Below, one piece after another: positions 21,783-29,832 of a stretch of 40,891 bases of DNA. Origin of the DNA: Bacteroidaceae bacterium (lineage in GTDB: Bacteria; Bacteroidota; Bacteroidia; Bacteroidales; Bacteroidaceae). Location: assembly GCA_017535725.1 (NCBI GenBank), contig JAFXTO010000028.1, positions 1-40,891 on the forward strand. Direction: 5' to 3'. How positions within the stretch are numbered: position 1 is the first letter of the stretch; the number at the start of each line of letters is the position of its first letter. The translations under genes were made by a program, and so were the position numbers. The notes beneath the pieces were generated by a model, which saw nothing but the letters and a program-made list of their open reading frames with translations, was not told where the DNA came from and ran no database searches.

Positions 21783-22814
21783 TCAATTATCGTTGTATAT
21801 CAATTGCAGAAGCGTTTGGCCAACGGCTTTGAGGACGGCCGGGTCAATGGCTTCGGGGGTATCGTTGATGGTATGCCAAGTGGGTCCGAAGTTGGAACGT
21901 CCATTTGAATGATGGGGGACGATGTCGATGGCTGGAATGCGCGCCAACTGATTGAGGGGCACATGGTCATCCGTGACATATCCGGACTTGTGTTGTATGA
22001 AGAACTCGCCGTAGCCCAGCTGGTCCGCCAGATGCCACACCATGTTTACCAAGGGGGTGGCATAGTGCACGGAGAAGCCCTCCATCTCAAAGCGCGCACC
22101 ACGACCTCCTACCATGTCCAAATTGATGGCATAGCGGGCGGTGTAGCCTGTAGCATAGGCCGTTTCGGCCCAGTAGCGCGAGCCGAGACACCAGTAGTCG
22201 CCCTCGTCGGACAGTTCCACGTCAATCGTCTCGTCCTCTGCCCATTGGGGTGTCCCCTGGTCTTCGAGGTCGAAGCACACGAAGTCCACTCCGCACGCGA
22301 GGCCCTTGGTCATCAGGAGCCGGGCAATTTCCAGCATCACGGCAACACCCGAAGCGCCGTCGTTGGCAGCCATAACGGGCTTGTGGTGGTTGGCCGCGAC
22401 GCGGTCGTTGTCTGCCCAGGCACGGCTATCCCAGTGGGCCGTGAAGAGGATGCGGTCAGTCAGGTCGGCATTCATGGATGCCGAGATATTGCGGCAGGGC
22501 ATTAACTCGCCGTCGTAGCCACGCAGTTCCGTGCGCTGCTCGCGCACCTCGGCACCAAACTCCTGGAATTTGCTGATAATCCAGTCACCACAGGCCTTGT
22601 GCGCCGCACTCCCCGGAACACGGGGACCGAAGTTACACTGTGCTATGATATAACTCATGGCGGAGTCGGCCACGAACTTGGGTGCCGGAGCGAGGGCTAT
22701 GGTGTCGCTCCCCTTGCCTTTCTTTGTGCGACCTGTGCAAGAGCCAAGGCTCATCATGAGCACAACGGCTGATATTATTAATAAGGTATGAGCGACGTAA
22801 AATCTGCTACGCAT
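21783..22814 (-). CDS. Type II glutaminyl cyclase / M28-family zinc lipoprotein
   Basis: 343 residues with a lipobox (VLMMSLGSC). The M28 fold shows LFTAHWDSRAWADND, MAANDGASGVAVMLEIAR, FDLEDQGT, YWCLGSRYWA, YAINLDMVGG and TDDHVPLNQLARIPAIDI. The Asp of AANDGA, the Glu of DLED and the His of TDDH would bind a single zinc, as in bacterial type II glutaminyl cyclases, which convert N-terminal Gln to pyroglutamate on exported proteins. Bacteroidetes glutaminyl cyclases share this layout, so I favour cyclase over aminopeptidase. It follows the peptidase fusion gene by 32 bases on the same strand. No repeat insertion was seen inside it. Confidence 0.85.
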   Translation of the reverse strand: MRSRFYVAHTLLIISAVVLMMSLGSCTGRTKKGKGSDTIALAPAPKFVADSAMSYIIAQCNFGPRVPGSAAHKACGDWIISKFQEFGAEVREQRTELRGYDGELMPCRNISASMNADLTDRILFTAHWDSRAWADNDRVAANHHKPVMAANDGASGVAVMLEIARLLMTKGLACGVDFVCFDLEDQGTPQWAEDETIDVELSDEGDYWCLGSRYWAETAYATGYTARYAINLDMVGGRGARFEMEGFSVHYATPLVNMVWHLADQLGYGEFFIQHKSGYVTDDHVPLNQLARIPAIDIVPHHSNGRSNFGPTWHTINDTPEAIDPAVLKAVGQTLLQLIYNDN

Positions 22815-22846
22815 AGTTTCTTTTTTTTATGTCTTTCATTTTCTAT

Positions 22847-24682
22847 TCATTCTCTTTGTCTGTGCATCACCCTCAGGAAGTTGCCTCCCCAAATACGACG
22901 GAGGTCGTCCTCTGAGTAGCGCTGACGCAGGAGGCGGCGTGTGAAATTGATGAGTTCGGAGGCCGAGGCCAAACCGGGCACGCCGCCGCCACCATCGAAG
23001 TCCGTGCCAATTCCCACGTGCTCCACGCCCATCACCTGCACCATGTGGTTTAGGTGCGCTACGGCATCGAGAATCGAAGCCTCGCCCTCCTCGCGCAGGA
23101 AACCTTTATAAAAGGTGACTTGCGCCACACCGTCTTTCTTAGCGAGGGCGCGCAGCTGGTTGTCGGTAAGGTTACGCGGGTGGTTGCAGAGGGCTCGGCT
23201 GCTGGAGTGAGAGCACACAATAGGTTTTTGGCTGATTTCCAGCGCATCGTAGAAACTCTGCTCGCTGGCGTGGGAGAGGTCCACCAGGATTCCCAGGCGG
23301 TTCATCTCGCGGATGACATCGGCGCCGAAGGCCGAGACACCCAGCGGCCGTTCCCCCTCGCCAGGCGAGGCCGAGCCGCAGATGTCGTTGTTGCCGTTGT
23401 GACAGAGAGTCATGTAGATGATGCCGTGTTCCCTGGCGAAGAAATCCAATAGCGAGAGATCCCGTCCGATGGCGTAGCCGTTCTCGATGCCGAGTAGGAT
23501 TGCCCGCTTGCCAGCTGCCTTCAGGCGTGCTATCTCTGCACCGTTGTAGGCGATAGCTACGGCATTATCATTCTCTGCGGCCAGCTGCTTAACGCGCCGT
23601 AGCTGGCTGTTTGCGTAGTCAAACGCGTCCGCGTAGCCTTTGGAGGTAAGGGGTCCCTGGGGAATATAAGCTACCATGATACTTGCATCCAGTCCTCCTT
23701 CCTGCATCTTGTGCAAGTCCACGAGTATGCGCGGGTCGCGCTCTGCGAAATCGATGTCTTGGTCAAAGAACATGGGAGTGTCGCAATGGCTGTCGAGGGT
23801 GATGATGCGGCTATGTACGTCGCGGGCTTCCCGGTAGTTCTGTGCTTCGACCTTGAGCCAGTGGAAGAGCGGCATCATGGAGTCATCGCCTGCGAGACAG
23901 AAGCATTCGGGATGCCATTGCACTCCGAGAATGCTCTTGTGTTCCGACGACTCCACCGCTTCAATAACACCGTCAGGCGCAGTTGCCGCGATGCACAGAT
24001 GAGGACCCGCCTCGCGGACAGCCTGATGGTGGAAGCTATTGACATATTTGAGCCCAGATATGATACTGTTCAACAGCGACCCACAAACCTGTATGGTATG
24101 CGATGCTACAGAGCGGTCCAACGACTGGTCGTGCTTGATGGGTTTCCAAGGTGCCGGAGTCTCAGGGCTCTCGGAGGCTCCTGGGTTCTCAGCGGTCTCT
24201 TTGGCTCTGGAGTTATAGAACTCTCCCAAGTCCTGCCAGATGCTTCCGTCGAGTGCGGTGACCAACATCTGCATACCACGGCAGATGCCAAGGATAGGAA
24301 TCTGACGGTCGAAGGCCAGACGGATAAGCAATAGCTCACAGAGGTCGCGTCGCGGACAGATACCATGGAGGGCAGGGCTTGGTTCCTCGCCCACGAAAAG
24401 CGGATTGAGGTCCGCACCTCCAGAGAGCAGCAGGCCATCGATGTGATCGAGGTATGTTGTGAGGGCGTCGGTGTCGTCTGTAGGAGGAAGGATTAAGGGA
24501 GTGGCACCAGCACGAAGGATGCTCTCGAAGTACCCTTCAGCCAGTTCACAGCCTTTCTCACCGAAATTGCCCGTGATACCTATCACCGGTGTACGATGAG
24601 TTCCAGGGAAATCTGCGTGCAAATGATTGTAACAGGATTTCCAGTCAAAAGTCAAAGCCGCTTTCATATCATCATTCGTCAT
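22847..24682 (-). CDS. Fusion of C26 glutamine amidotransferase-like hydrolase and M19 dipeptidase
   Basis: 611 residues, probably cytoplasmic (no signal seen). The N-terminal part (about 30-275) is a class I amidotransferase-like peptidase C26 domain: LLLSGGADLNP, nucleophile Cys in ILGICRGMQ, and His/Glu in GVQWHPE, as in gamma-glutamyl-GABA or gamma-glutamyl hydrolases. The C-terminal part (about 290-605) is a renal-dipeptidase/M19 domain: LDSHCDTP, GIENGYAIG, LVDLSHASEQSFYDAL, PIVCSHSSSRAL, GIGTDFDGGGG. It could process gamma-glutamyl peptides and then the dipeptides. A low-complexity insert (24154-24213, AKETAENPGASESPETPAP) lies inside the C26 domain. The start at 24682 could also be 24667. 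Confidence 0.88.
   Translation of the reverse strand: MTNDDMKAALTFDWKSCYNHLHADFPGTHRTPVIGITGNFGEKGCELAEGYFESILRAGATPLILPPTDDTDALTTYLDHIDGLLLSGGADLNPLFVGEEPSPALHGICPRRDLCELLLIRLAFDRQIPILGICRGMQMLVTALDGSIWQDLGEFYNSRAKETAENPGASESPETPAPWKPIKHDQSLDRSVASHTIQVCGSLLNSIISGLKYVNSFHHQAVREAGPHLCIAATAPDGVIEAVESSEHKSILGVQWHPECFCLAGDDSMMPLFHWLKVEAQNYREARDVHSRIITLDSHCDTPMFFDQDIDFAERDPRILVDLHKMQEGGLDASIMVAYIPQGPLTSKGYADAFDYANSQLRRVKQLAAENDNAVAIAYNGAEIARLKAAGKRAILLGIENGYAIGRDLSLLDFFAREHGIIYMTLCHNGNNDICGSASPGEGERPLGVSAFGADVIREMNRLGILVDLSHASEQSFYDALEISQKPIVCSHSSSRALCNHPRNLTDNQLRALAKKDGVAQVTFYKGFLREEGEASILDAVAHLNHMVQVMGVEHVGIGTDFDGGGGVPGLASASELINFTRRLLRQRYSEDDLRRIWGGNFLRVMHRQRE
24154..24213. repeat. Low-complexity insert in the C26 domain
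   Basis: On the coding strand a loose repeat of GAGA.CC.., GAGAACCC, GAGAGCCC encodes AKETAENPGASESPETPAP, followed by the restored domain sequence. It is another simple-sequence expansion, different from the other families here. Confidence 0.5.
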
Positions 24683-24696
24683 TCATCGTTATCCCC

Positions 24697-25230
24697 TCAG
24701 TCCTCCAGCATATCTGTGGTGAGTCCTGCCTTCTTGGTGGCCAGTGCCTGAATGGCGGCAACATCCTTATCGGAGAGTCCAATGGGAACCTCGGTCTTGA
24801 TGCTTTGTTTCAGGGAGATAAGTGTCTCTGTGGCGATGACGCCAGGTATTTCCTGCAAGCGGTCATTCAGCAAGGACATCAGATGGGCATTGTCGCGGGC
24901 ATAAAGCTTGATGAGCATGGTGTAAGGGCCCGTGGTGAAGTGGCATTCTACGATTTCCGGAATCTTCTCGAACTCCGAGACCACGTGTTTGTACATGGAG
25001 CCGCGCTCGAGGGTAATTCCCACGTAGGTGCAGGTGTTGTAGCCCAGTGAAGCAGGGTTGACGTGGTATCCTGAACCCGTAATGACGCCGATGTCAACAA
25101 GTCGCTGAACACGCTGGTGGATGGCTGCGCGAGAGACGCCGCATTCAGCTGCCACATCTTTAAAAGGTATGCGCGCGTTGCGCGTAATAATCTCGAGTAT
25201 TTTCTTGTCGAGGCTGTCAATCTTTTCCAT
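24697..25230 (-). CDS. Lrp/AsnC-family transcriptional regulator
   Basis: 177 residues starting MEKIDSLDKKILEII (the longer ORF to 25323 lacks a sensible start). An N-terminal winged helix (IPFKDVAAECGVSRAAIHQRVQRL) is followed by an RAM/AsnC ligand-binding domain (GITLERGSMYKHVV...VECHFTTGPYTMLIKL). It binds DNA as a multimer with an amino acid or related effector. The C-terminus (after about residue 150) is longer than the minimal family core. It lies 14 bases upstream of the peptidase fusion gene, so it may regulate peptide or amino acid metabolism. Promoter: -7 box at 25259-25266 on the minus strand. Confidence 0.92.
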   Translation of the reverse strand: MEKIDSLDKKILEIITRNARIPFKDVAAECGVSRAAIHQRVQRLVDIGVITGSGYHVNPASLGYNTCTYVGITLERGSMYKHVVSEFEKIPEIVECHFTTGPYTMLIKLYARDNAHLMSLLNDRLQEIPGVIATETLISLKQSIKTEVPIGLSDKDVAAIQALATKKAGLTTDMLED

Positions 25231-25258
25231 ATTCGTCGGTTTTCTTTCCTTTTTGCTG

Positions 25259-25266
25259 CAAAAGTA
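25259..25266 (-). promoter_or_regulatory. -7 promoter box for the Lrp/AsnC gene
   Basis: TACTTTTG on the minus strand (TAnnTTTG), about 28 bases before the start codon and just after the FKBP terminator, so the two transcripts are well separated. Confidence 0.55.
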
Positions 25267-25302
25267 GGTAAAAAGTTTCAAAGAGCCAGCATTTAAACGA
25301 AA

Positions 25303-25337
25303 AAAAAGACACCAAAAGGCCATTTTGGTGTCTTTTT
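25303..25337 (-). terminator. Intrinsic terminator after the FKBP cluster
   Basis: A perfect 15-bp stem, AAAAAGACACCAAAA (25303-25317) with TTTTGGTGTCTTTTT (25323-25337) and a 5-base loop. It starts 19 bases past the stop of the 25357 gene and ends in a U-run on that strand. Confidence 0.85.
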
Positions 25338-25356
25338 GCAGTTTTTAGGTGTTGTG

Positions 25357-26250
25357 TTACTTCACAATCTCCAAAAGCTCGACGGTAAAGATGAGTGCAG
25401 AGAAGGGAGGTATCTTGCCCGACTCGCGGTCTCCGTAGGCCAGTTCCTGGGGGATGTATATCTCCCACTTGGAGCCCACGGGCATCATGGTCAGCGCTTC
25501 CGTCCAGCCCTTGATGACCTGGTTGCAGGCGAAGGTGGCGGGTTGCTTGCGCTTGTAGCTGCTGTCGAACTCGGTGCCATCGATGAGGTGTCCCTCATAG
25601 TTCACCTTCACCTTGTCCGTGGCGACGGGCACGGCACCTGTTCCGGCGGTAATCACCTTGTACTGGAGCCCGCTGGCGGTGACCTTCACGCTATCATTCT
25701 TGGTGTTCTCAGCCAAGAATGCTTCGCCGGCTCTGCGGTTGTCACCGAACTTGGCTTCCATTTTCACCTTGTGGTAATACTCCACCTGTTTGCTGGCAAT
25801 AGCCTGTGCGCTGTCCTGAGTCATGCGTCCATTGTTCTGGATGCCAGCGCGGAAGCCTTCGAGGAACGATGCCTTGTCGATGAGATCCACGCTGTCGTTG
25901 ACCTGACGGTTGGCCTGGGGGAGCAGTTGGTGTTCCAGCTGTTGGCGGATTTCGGTACCCGTGACCCAAGCCTTCAGCTTCTTCACCTCCGGCGTTGCCT
26001 CGTCGTACGCGAATCCCTGCATGAAGTCTTCGAGGTATTCGAGATCCACTCCGGCACGTTGCGAGAGGTAGTTCAGGAGCCCGTTGCTCTGGGCGATGCC
26101 ATAGGCATAGCTAAACTCCTTCATGGGCACCGTGTCTACCTTCTCCTCCACCACCGGCTGCTTGGCTTTCTTGCTCTTGCGCTTCTGTGCGGAGACATTC
26201 GTGCAGCAAAGCAGGACGAGTACCAGCGAGAGATATTTCAAGTACTTCAT
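25357..26250 (-). CDS. FKBP-type peptidyl-prolyl isomerase, exported
   Basis: 297 residues. Signal peptide [21 protein letters not shown], an N-terminal FKBP_N dimerisation region (about 40-190, with [17 protein letters not shown]), then a C-terminal FKBP domain: [77 protein letters not shown]. It resembles Mip/FkpA-type periplasmic foldases that help outer-membrane and secreted proteins fold. Last of three FKBPs; an intrinsic terminator follows. Just 22 bases separate it from the middle gene. Confidence 0.94.
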   Translation of the reverse strand: MKYLKYLSLVLVLLCCTNVSAQKRKSKKAKQPVVEEKVDTVPMKEFSYAYGIAQSNGLLNYLSQRAGVDLEYLEDFMQGFAYDEATPEVKKLKAWVTGTEIRQQLEHQLLPQANRQVNDSVDLIDKASFLEGFRAGIQNNGRMTQDSAQAIASKQVEYYHKVKMEAKFGDNRRAGEAFLAENTKNDSVKVTASGLQYKVITAGTGAVPVATDKVKVNYEGHLIDGTEFDSSYKRKQPATFACNQVIKGWTEALTMMPVGSKWEIYIPQELAYGDRESGKIPPFSALIFTVELLEIVK

Positions 26251-26272
26251 TGTCTTCTTCTACTCAGAAGTC

Positions 26273-27139
26273 TTACTTCTCGATGCTGATAAGGTCGATG
26301 GTGAAAATCAGGGCGCTGAAGGGCTTGATGGTACCCATATCCTGTGCGCCGTAGGCCTGATCCTGGGGAATGTAAACCTTCCACTTGGAACCGACAGGCA
26401 TAGTGGTCAGAGCAGCCTTGAAGCCGGGGATGACCTGGCTGGCTCCGAAGACGGTCGGGTCGCGCTCGAGGTTGCTATCGAAGACGGTGCCATCGATGAG
26501 AGTGCCCTCGTAGTGAACCTTCACGCGGCAGGTGTCAGCAGCGACTTCGCCGGTGCCCTCGGTCAGAACTTCGTAGTACACGCCGTTGCCGAGCTCTTTG
26601 ACGCCGTCCTTCTTGGCAATCTCAGCCATGAACTTCTCGCCGTTTTCCTTGTTCTCGCCGTACTGCTTTTCCTTGGCAGCCTGCTGGATAGCATCCATGT
26701 GTGTCTGGACATAGTTATTGGCGCTGTCGAGATCCATGACCTTGAAATTGCCAGCAACGGCAGCCATGAAGCCAGCGTAGATATTCTTCTCGTTGACGGT
26801 CTGGGTGCTGTCTTCGCCGAAAATCATCTGGTTGATGTTCTTCACCATACCCTGGCTGACCTGCTGTCCAATCTGGATACCAGCATAGTAAGCGTTCTTC
26901 TTGGGATCCTTGCTGGCCTGTGCGCTCTCATAGAAGCCCTTGAGGAAAGCATCGATGTAAGTGGTGTCAACGCCCATTCGCATGACGAGGTAATCTTTCA
27001 GACCCTGGGTCTGGCTCATACCGATAGCATAGCTCAGGGTGTCAATGTCGCTCTTCAGGTTTGCGGTGGGAGCGGACTGGTTGCAGGAAGTCAGGATAGC
27101 GGCCATGACTACTGCGAGGAAAATAGAAATCTTTTTCAT
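26273..27139 (-). CDS. FKBP-type peptidyl-prolyl isomerase, lipoprotein
   Basis: 288 residues with lipobox MKKISIFLAVVMAAILTSC. The FKBP_N region (DIDTLSYAIGMSQTQGLKDYL) is followed by the FKBP domain ([54 protein letters not shown]). A membrane-anchored foldase related to the two neighbours; sequence divergence suggests an old duplication. Middle gene of the FKBP operon. Confidence 0.94.
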   Translation of the reverse strand: MKKISIFLAVVMAAILTSCNQSAPTANLKSDIDTLSYAIGMSQTQGLKDYLVMRMGVDTTYIDAFLKGFYESAQASKDPKKNAYYAGIQIGQQVSQGMVKNINQMIFGEDSTQTVNEKNIYAGFMAAVAGNFKVMDLDSANNYVQTHMDAIQQAAKEKQYGENKENGEKFMAEIAKKDGVKELGNGVYYEVLTEGTGEVAADTCRVKVHYEGTLIDGTVFDSNLERDPTVFGASQVIPGFKAALTTMPVGSKWKVYIPQDQAYGAQDMGTIKPFSALIFTIDLISIEK

Positions 27140-27197
27140 TTTGCTTTTTAATTTTTATTTGGGGTTAAAAGTTATTTCGGGGTTTGATAGATTTATA

Positions 27198-27782
27198 TTA
27201 TAGGACTTTGATGAGTTCCACGTCGAAGATGAGTGTGGAATAGGGGGGGATATTGCTTCCGGCACCGCGCTCACCATAGCCGAGGATATAGGGGATGAAG
27301 AAGCGGTACTTGGCACCCTCTTTCATCAGCTGCACGCCCTCGGTCCATCCGGGAATAACGCCATTGAGTGGGAAGTCAGCGGGTTCGCCGCGCTGGTAAC
27401 TGCTGTCGAAGACATTTCCGTTGATAAGCCAGCCCTCATAGTGGCAGCGCACTTTGTCGGTAGCCTTTGGGCTACGGCCAGTGCCCTCGGTGAGCACCTG
27501 ATATTGTAGGCCGCTCTTGGTGGTGATGACACCTTCTTTCTTGGCATTTTCTTCGAGGAACACTTTTCCCTCGGCGATGGCGTCTTTGGCTTGATCGCGG
27601 GCCTGCTTGTCGAAATACTCATTCAGCAGGGCTTGCGCCTCGCGGTGTGAAATAGCAGGTTTCGCGTCTGACAGCACATCGCTGATGCTTCTGGTGAAGT
27701 CTTCGAGACTGAAATCTTCGATGCCCATATTCTTAAGTTGGTGTCCGATACCCAAACCAAGGGCGTAACTAATCTTGTTCAT
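27198..27782 (-). CDS. FKBP-type peptidyl-prolyl isomerase, no signal peptide
   Basis: 194 residues, starting MNKISYALGLGIGHQL directly with the FKBP_N helix and lacking an export signal, so it is probably cytoplasmic. The catalytic domain is complete: VITTKSGLQYQVLTEGTG, VRCHYEGWLINGNVFDSSY, VIPGWTEGVQLMKEGAKYRF, YGERGAGSNIPPYSTLIFDV. First gene of the FKBP cluster. A -7 box at 27818-27825 serves it, back to back with the sirtuin promoter. Confidence 0.94.
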   Translation of the reverse strand: MNKISYALGLGIGHQLKNMGIEDFSLEDFTRSISDVLSDAKPAISHREAQALLNEYFDKQARDQAKDAIAEGKVFLEENAKKEGVITTKSGLQYQVLTEGTGRSPKATDKVRCHYEGWLINGNVFDSSYQRGEPADFPLNGVIPGWTEGVQLMKEGAKYRFFIPYILGYGERGAGSNIPPYSTLIFDVELIKVL

Positions 27783-27817
27783 ACTGTTTTTTGCTTTTCC
27801 TTTTTTAAAATCGCGCG

Positions 27818-27825
27818 CAAAGGTA
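27818..27825 (-). promoter_or_regulatory. -7 promoter box for the FKBP operon
   Basis: TACCTTTG on the minus strand, about 35 bases before the start at 27782. Confidence 0.6.
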
Positions 27826-27899
27826 CTGCTTTTTGTTCAAAGTGAGGCTTTTTTTATTTTTTTTAGCGCAGAAATTCGCTACCTTACGTGTTTTTTGCT

Positions 27900-27907
27900 T
27901 ACTTTTG
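27900..27907 (+). promoter_or_regulatory. -7 promoter box for the sirtuin gene
   Basis: TACTTTTG (TAnnTTTG), about 29 bases before the ATG at 27937. It supports the short start over the longer ORF beginning at 27775. Confidence 0.6.
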
Positions 27908-27936
27908 CATGGTTTTTCACTTCAAAAGCATCTTTT

Positions 27937-28641
27937 ATGAAGAAAATTGTGGTCCTGACAGGTGCCGGAATGTCGGCCGAAAGTGGTATAAGCACCTTCC
28001 GTGATTCGGGAGGTCTCTGGGAGCAATATCGTGTGGAAGACGTAGCCACCATCGAAGGCTATGTCCGCGACCCCGAACTCGTAATCAACTTCTACAACGA
28101 ACGTCGCAAGCAACTGCCCACGGTCACTCCCAACCGCGGACACGAACTCGTGGCGGCCTTGGAACAGTATTTTGACGTGACTGTTGTCACCCAGAACGTC
28201 GACGACCTACACGAGCGGGCTGGTTCCTCCAACATCATTCACCTCCACGGCGAACTGATGAAAGTCACCTCCACACGCTCGCCCAATGACCCCTCTCAGA
28301 TTCAAACCCTCTCGCCCGACCATCTGGAGATTCATATAGGCGACAAGGCCGCCGATGGTAGCCAGCTGCGCCCCTTCATCGTCTGGTTCGGCGAAGCTGT
28401 TCCGAAAATCGAGGATGCCGTGGAAGCCGCGATGCAAGCGGATATCTGTATCGTCATCGGAACAAGCATGAATGTATATCCTGCAGCAGGACTGGTCCGT
28501 TTCGTACCCGATGATTCACCCATTTACCTCATCGACCCCGCTGATGTAGCCTGGACGGCCCAACGACCTTTCACGCATATTAAAAAAGGTGCATCGGCTG
28601 GAATGGCGGAACTGTTTGAAAAATTGAAAAACGAACAATAA
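27937..28641 (+). CDS. Sir2-family NAD-dependent protein deacylase (sirtuin)
   Basis: 234 residues. The Rossmann-type NAD site GAGMSAESGISTFRD, TQNVDDLHERAG, the catalytic His in HLHGEL and VIGTSMNVYPAAGL define the family. FYNERRKQL matches the Tyr-x-x-Arg pair (FYN.RR) that class III sirtuins such as CobB use to bind acidic acyl groups, so desuccinylase or similar activity is plausible. The structural zinc Cys tetrad is not seen: the region after HGEL reads STRSPNDPSQ and IHIGDKAADGSQLRP without Cys. Some Bacteroidetes sirtuins are thought to share this. The start at 27937 fits the promoter at 27900-27907. Confidence 0.92.
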   Translation: MKKIVVLTGAGMSAESGISTFRDSGGLWEQYRVEDVATIEGYVRDPELVINFYNERRKQLPTVTPNRGHELVAALEQYFDVTVVTQNVDDLHERAGSSNIIHLHGELMKVTSTRSPNDPSQIQTLSPDHLEIHIGDKAADGSQLRPFIVWFGEAVPKIEDAVEAAMQADICIVIGTSMNVYPAAGLVRFVPDDSPIYLIDPADVAWTAQRPFTHIKKGASAGMAELFEKLKNEQ

Positions 28642-28667
28642 GGAGGGCAGTATCGGCATCTCGACAT

Positions 28668-28830
28668 TTCGTTCATTCGTTCATCCGTTCATTCGTTATT
28701 GCGTTCATTCGTTATTACGTTCATTCGTTATTACGTTCATTCGTTATTACGTTCATTCGTTATTACGTTCATTCGTTATTACGTTCATCCGTTATTACGC
28801 TCATTTGTTATTACGTTAATCCGTTAATCC
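28668..28830. repeat. GTTCATTCGTTATTAC 16-bp tandem repeat
   Basis: About nine copies, exact in the middle and drifting at both ends (CATCC, TGCG, TTAATCC). It occupies almost the whole 195-base gap between sirtuin and nucleoside kinase and ends 6 bases before the kinase ATG. Confidence 0.85.
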
Positions 28831-28836
28831 AATAAT

Positions 28837-29826
28837 ATGAAGAGTCCTAAACTTGAAGCCTTAGTTGCCGAGCAGAAGCGTTGGCAAGAAATCGTGGGAA
28901 TGCGCACGGTGGCCGAGTTGAATGGAGCCATCCGTTCAGGCCACGCCACGGAAATCATCAACGTCAGCGAAGCGCTGCAGGAGCGTAAGATAGCGAAGGT
29001 CGCCGACGAAATCTGCGCCCTCGGTCGCCGCCTGGTACTCTTGGCAGGCCCCAGCAGTAGCGGCAAGACCACCACCAGCAAACGACTGGCGATTCAGCTG
29101 GCCGCTTGTGGAATGCGCCCGATGACCATTTCCATGGATGACTACTTCGTCAACCGCGTGAACACCCCTCTGGATGAAAACAACGAGTACGACTACGAGT
29201 GCCTGGGTGCTTTGGACGTTCCATATTTCAACAAGCAACTGACCCAACTACTGTCGGGTGAGACCGTGGAACTGCCTCGCTACGATTTCGTCTCAGGTGA
29301 GCGTGTGCCCAGCGGTAGACGCCTGACCCTGAAGGACAATAACATCCTCATCATCGAAGGCATCCACGCCCTTAACCCCGACCTGACGCCGCAGATTCCG
29401 CGCGAAGAGAAGTTCCAGGTCTACGTTACCGCGCTGACCACGATTCAGCTCGACGAGGAGAAGAAGATTTCTACCTCTGACGCCCGACTGCTCCGCCGCA
29501 TGTTGCGCGACAAGAACTTCCGCAACTACTCCGCTGAGGAGACCATCCACCGCTGGCCCAGTGTCAGGGCTGGTGAGGAGAAGTGGATCTTCCCCTTCGA
29601 GAACAATTGCGACATGATGATTAACACGGCGCTGCTCTATGAATTGTCGGTGCTGCGTGTCCACGTCCTTCCTATCCTGGAGGAGGTGCCCACTACGGCG
29701 CCCGAGTATTCCGAGGCCTTCCGCCTGCGTCAGTTCATCGGATTCTTCGAACCAATCTCAAGCAAGCAGATACCACCCACCTCGCTGCTTCGCGAGTTCC
29801 TCGGAGGCAGTAGCTTCCGCTATTGA
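28837..29826 (+). CDS. Nucleoside (uridine) kinase-like P-loop protein, N-terminally short
   Basis: 329 residues. The Walker A motif GPSSSGKTTTSKRLAIQL, MDDYFVNRVNTPLDE, LPRYDFVSGER and IIEGIHALNP place it in the phosphoribulokinase/uridine kinase family. Bacteroidetes relatives are commonly about 550 residues with an N-terminal TGS/ThrRS-like half; here only the last part of that half (ELNGAIRSGHATEIINVSEALQERKIAKVADEI) is kept, so about 200 residues are missing. The truncation point coincides with the tandem repeat at 28668-28830. The kinase domain itself looks complete. The trkH gene starts 6 bases after its stop. Confidence 0.88.
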   Translation: MKSPKLEALVAEQKRWQEIVGMRTVAELNGAIRSGHATEIINVSEALQERKIAKVADEICALGRRLVLLAGPSSSGKTTTSKRLAIQLAACGMRPMTISMDDYFVNRVNTPLDENNEYDYECLGALDVPYFNKQLTQLLSGETVELPRYDFVSGERVPSGRRLTLKDNNILIIEGIHALNPDLTPQIPREEKFQVYVTALTTIQLDEEKKISTSDARLLRRMLRDKNFRNYSAEETIHRWPSVRAGEEKWIFPFENNCDMMINTALLYELSVLRVHVLPILEEVPTTAPEYSEAFRLRQFIGFFEPISSKQIPPTSLLREFLGGSSFRY

Positions 29827-29832
29827 CGCATC

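Noticed and set aside
25336-27151. Long plus-strand ORFs opposite the FKBP genes
   Set aside because: Antisense shadows of well-defined FKBP domains, without motifs of their own.
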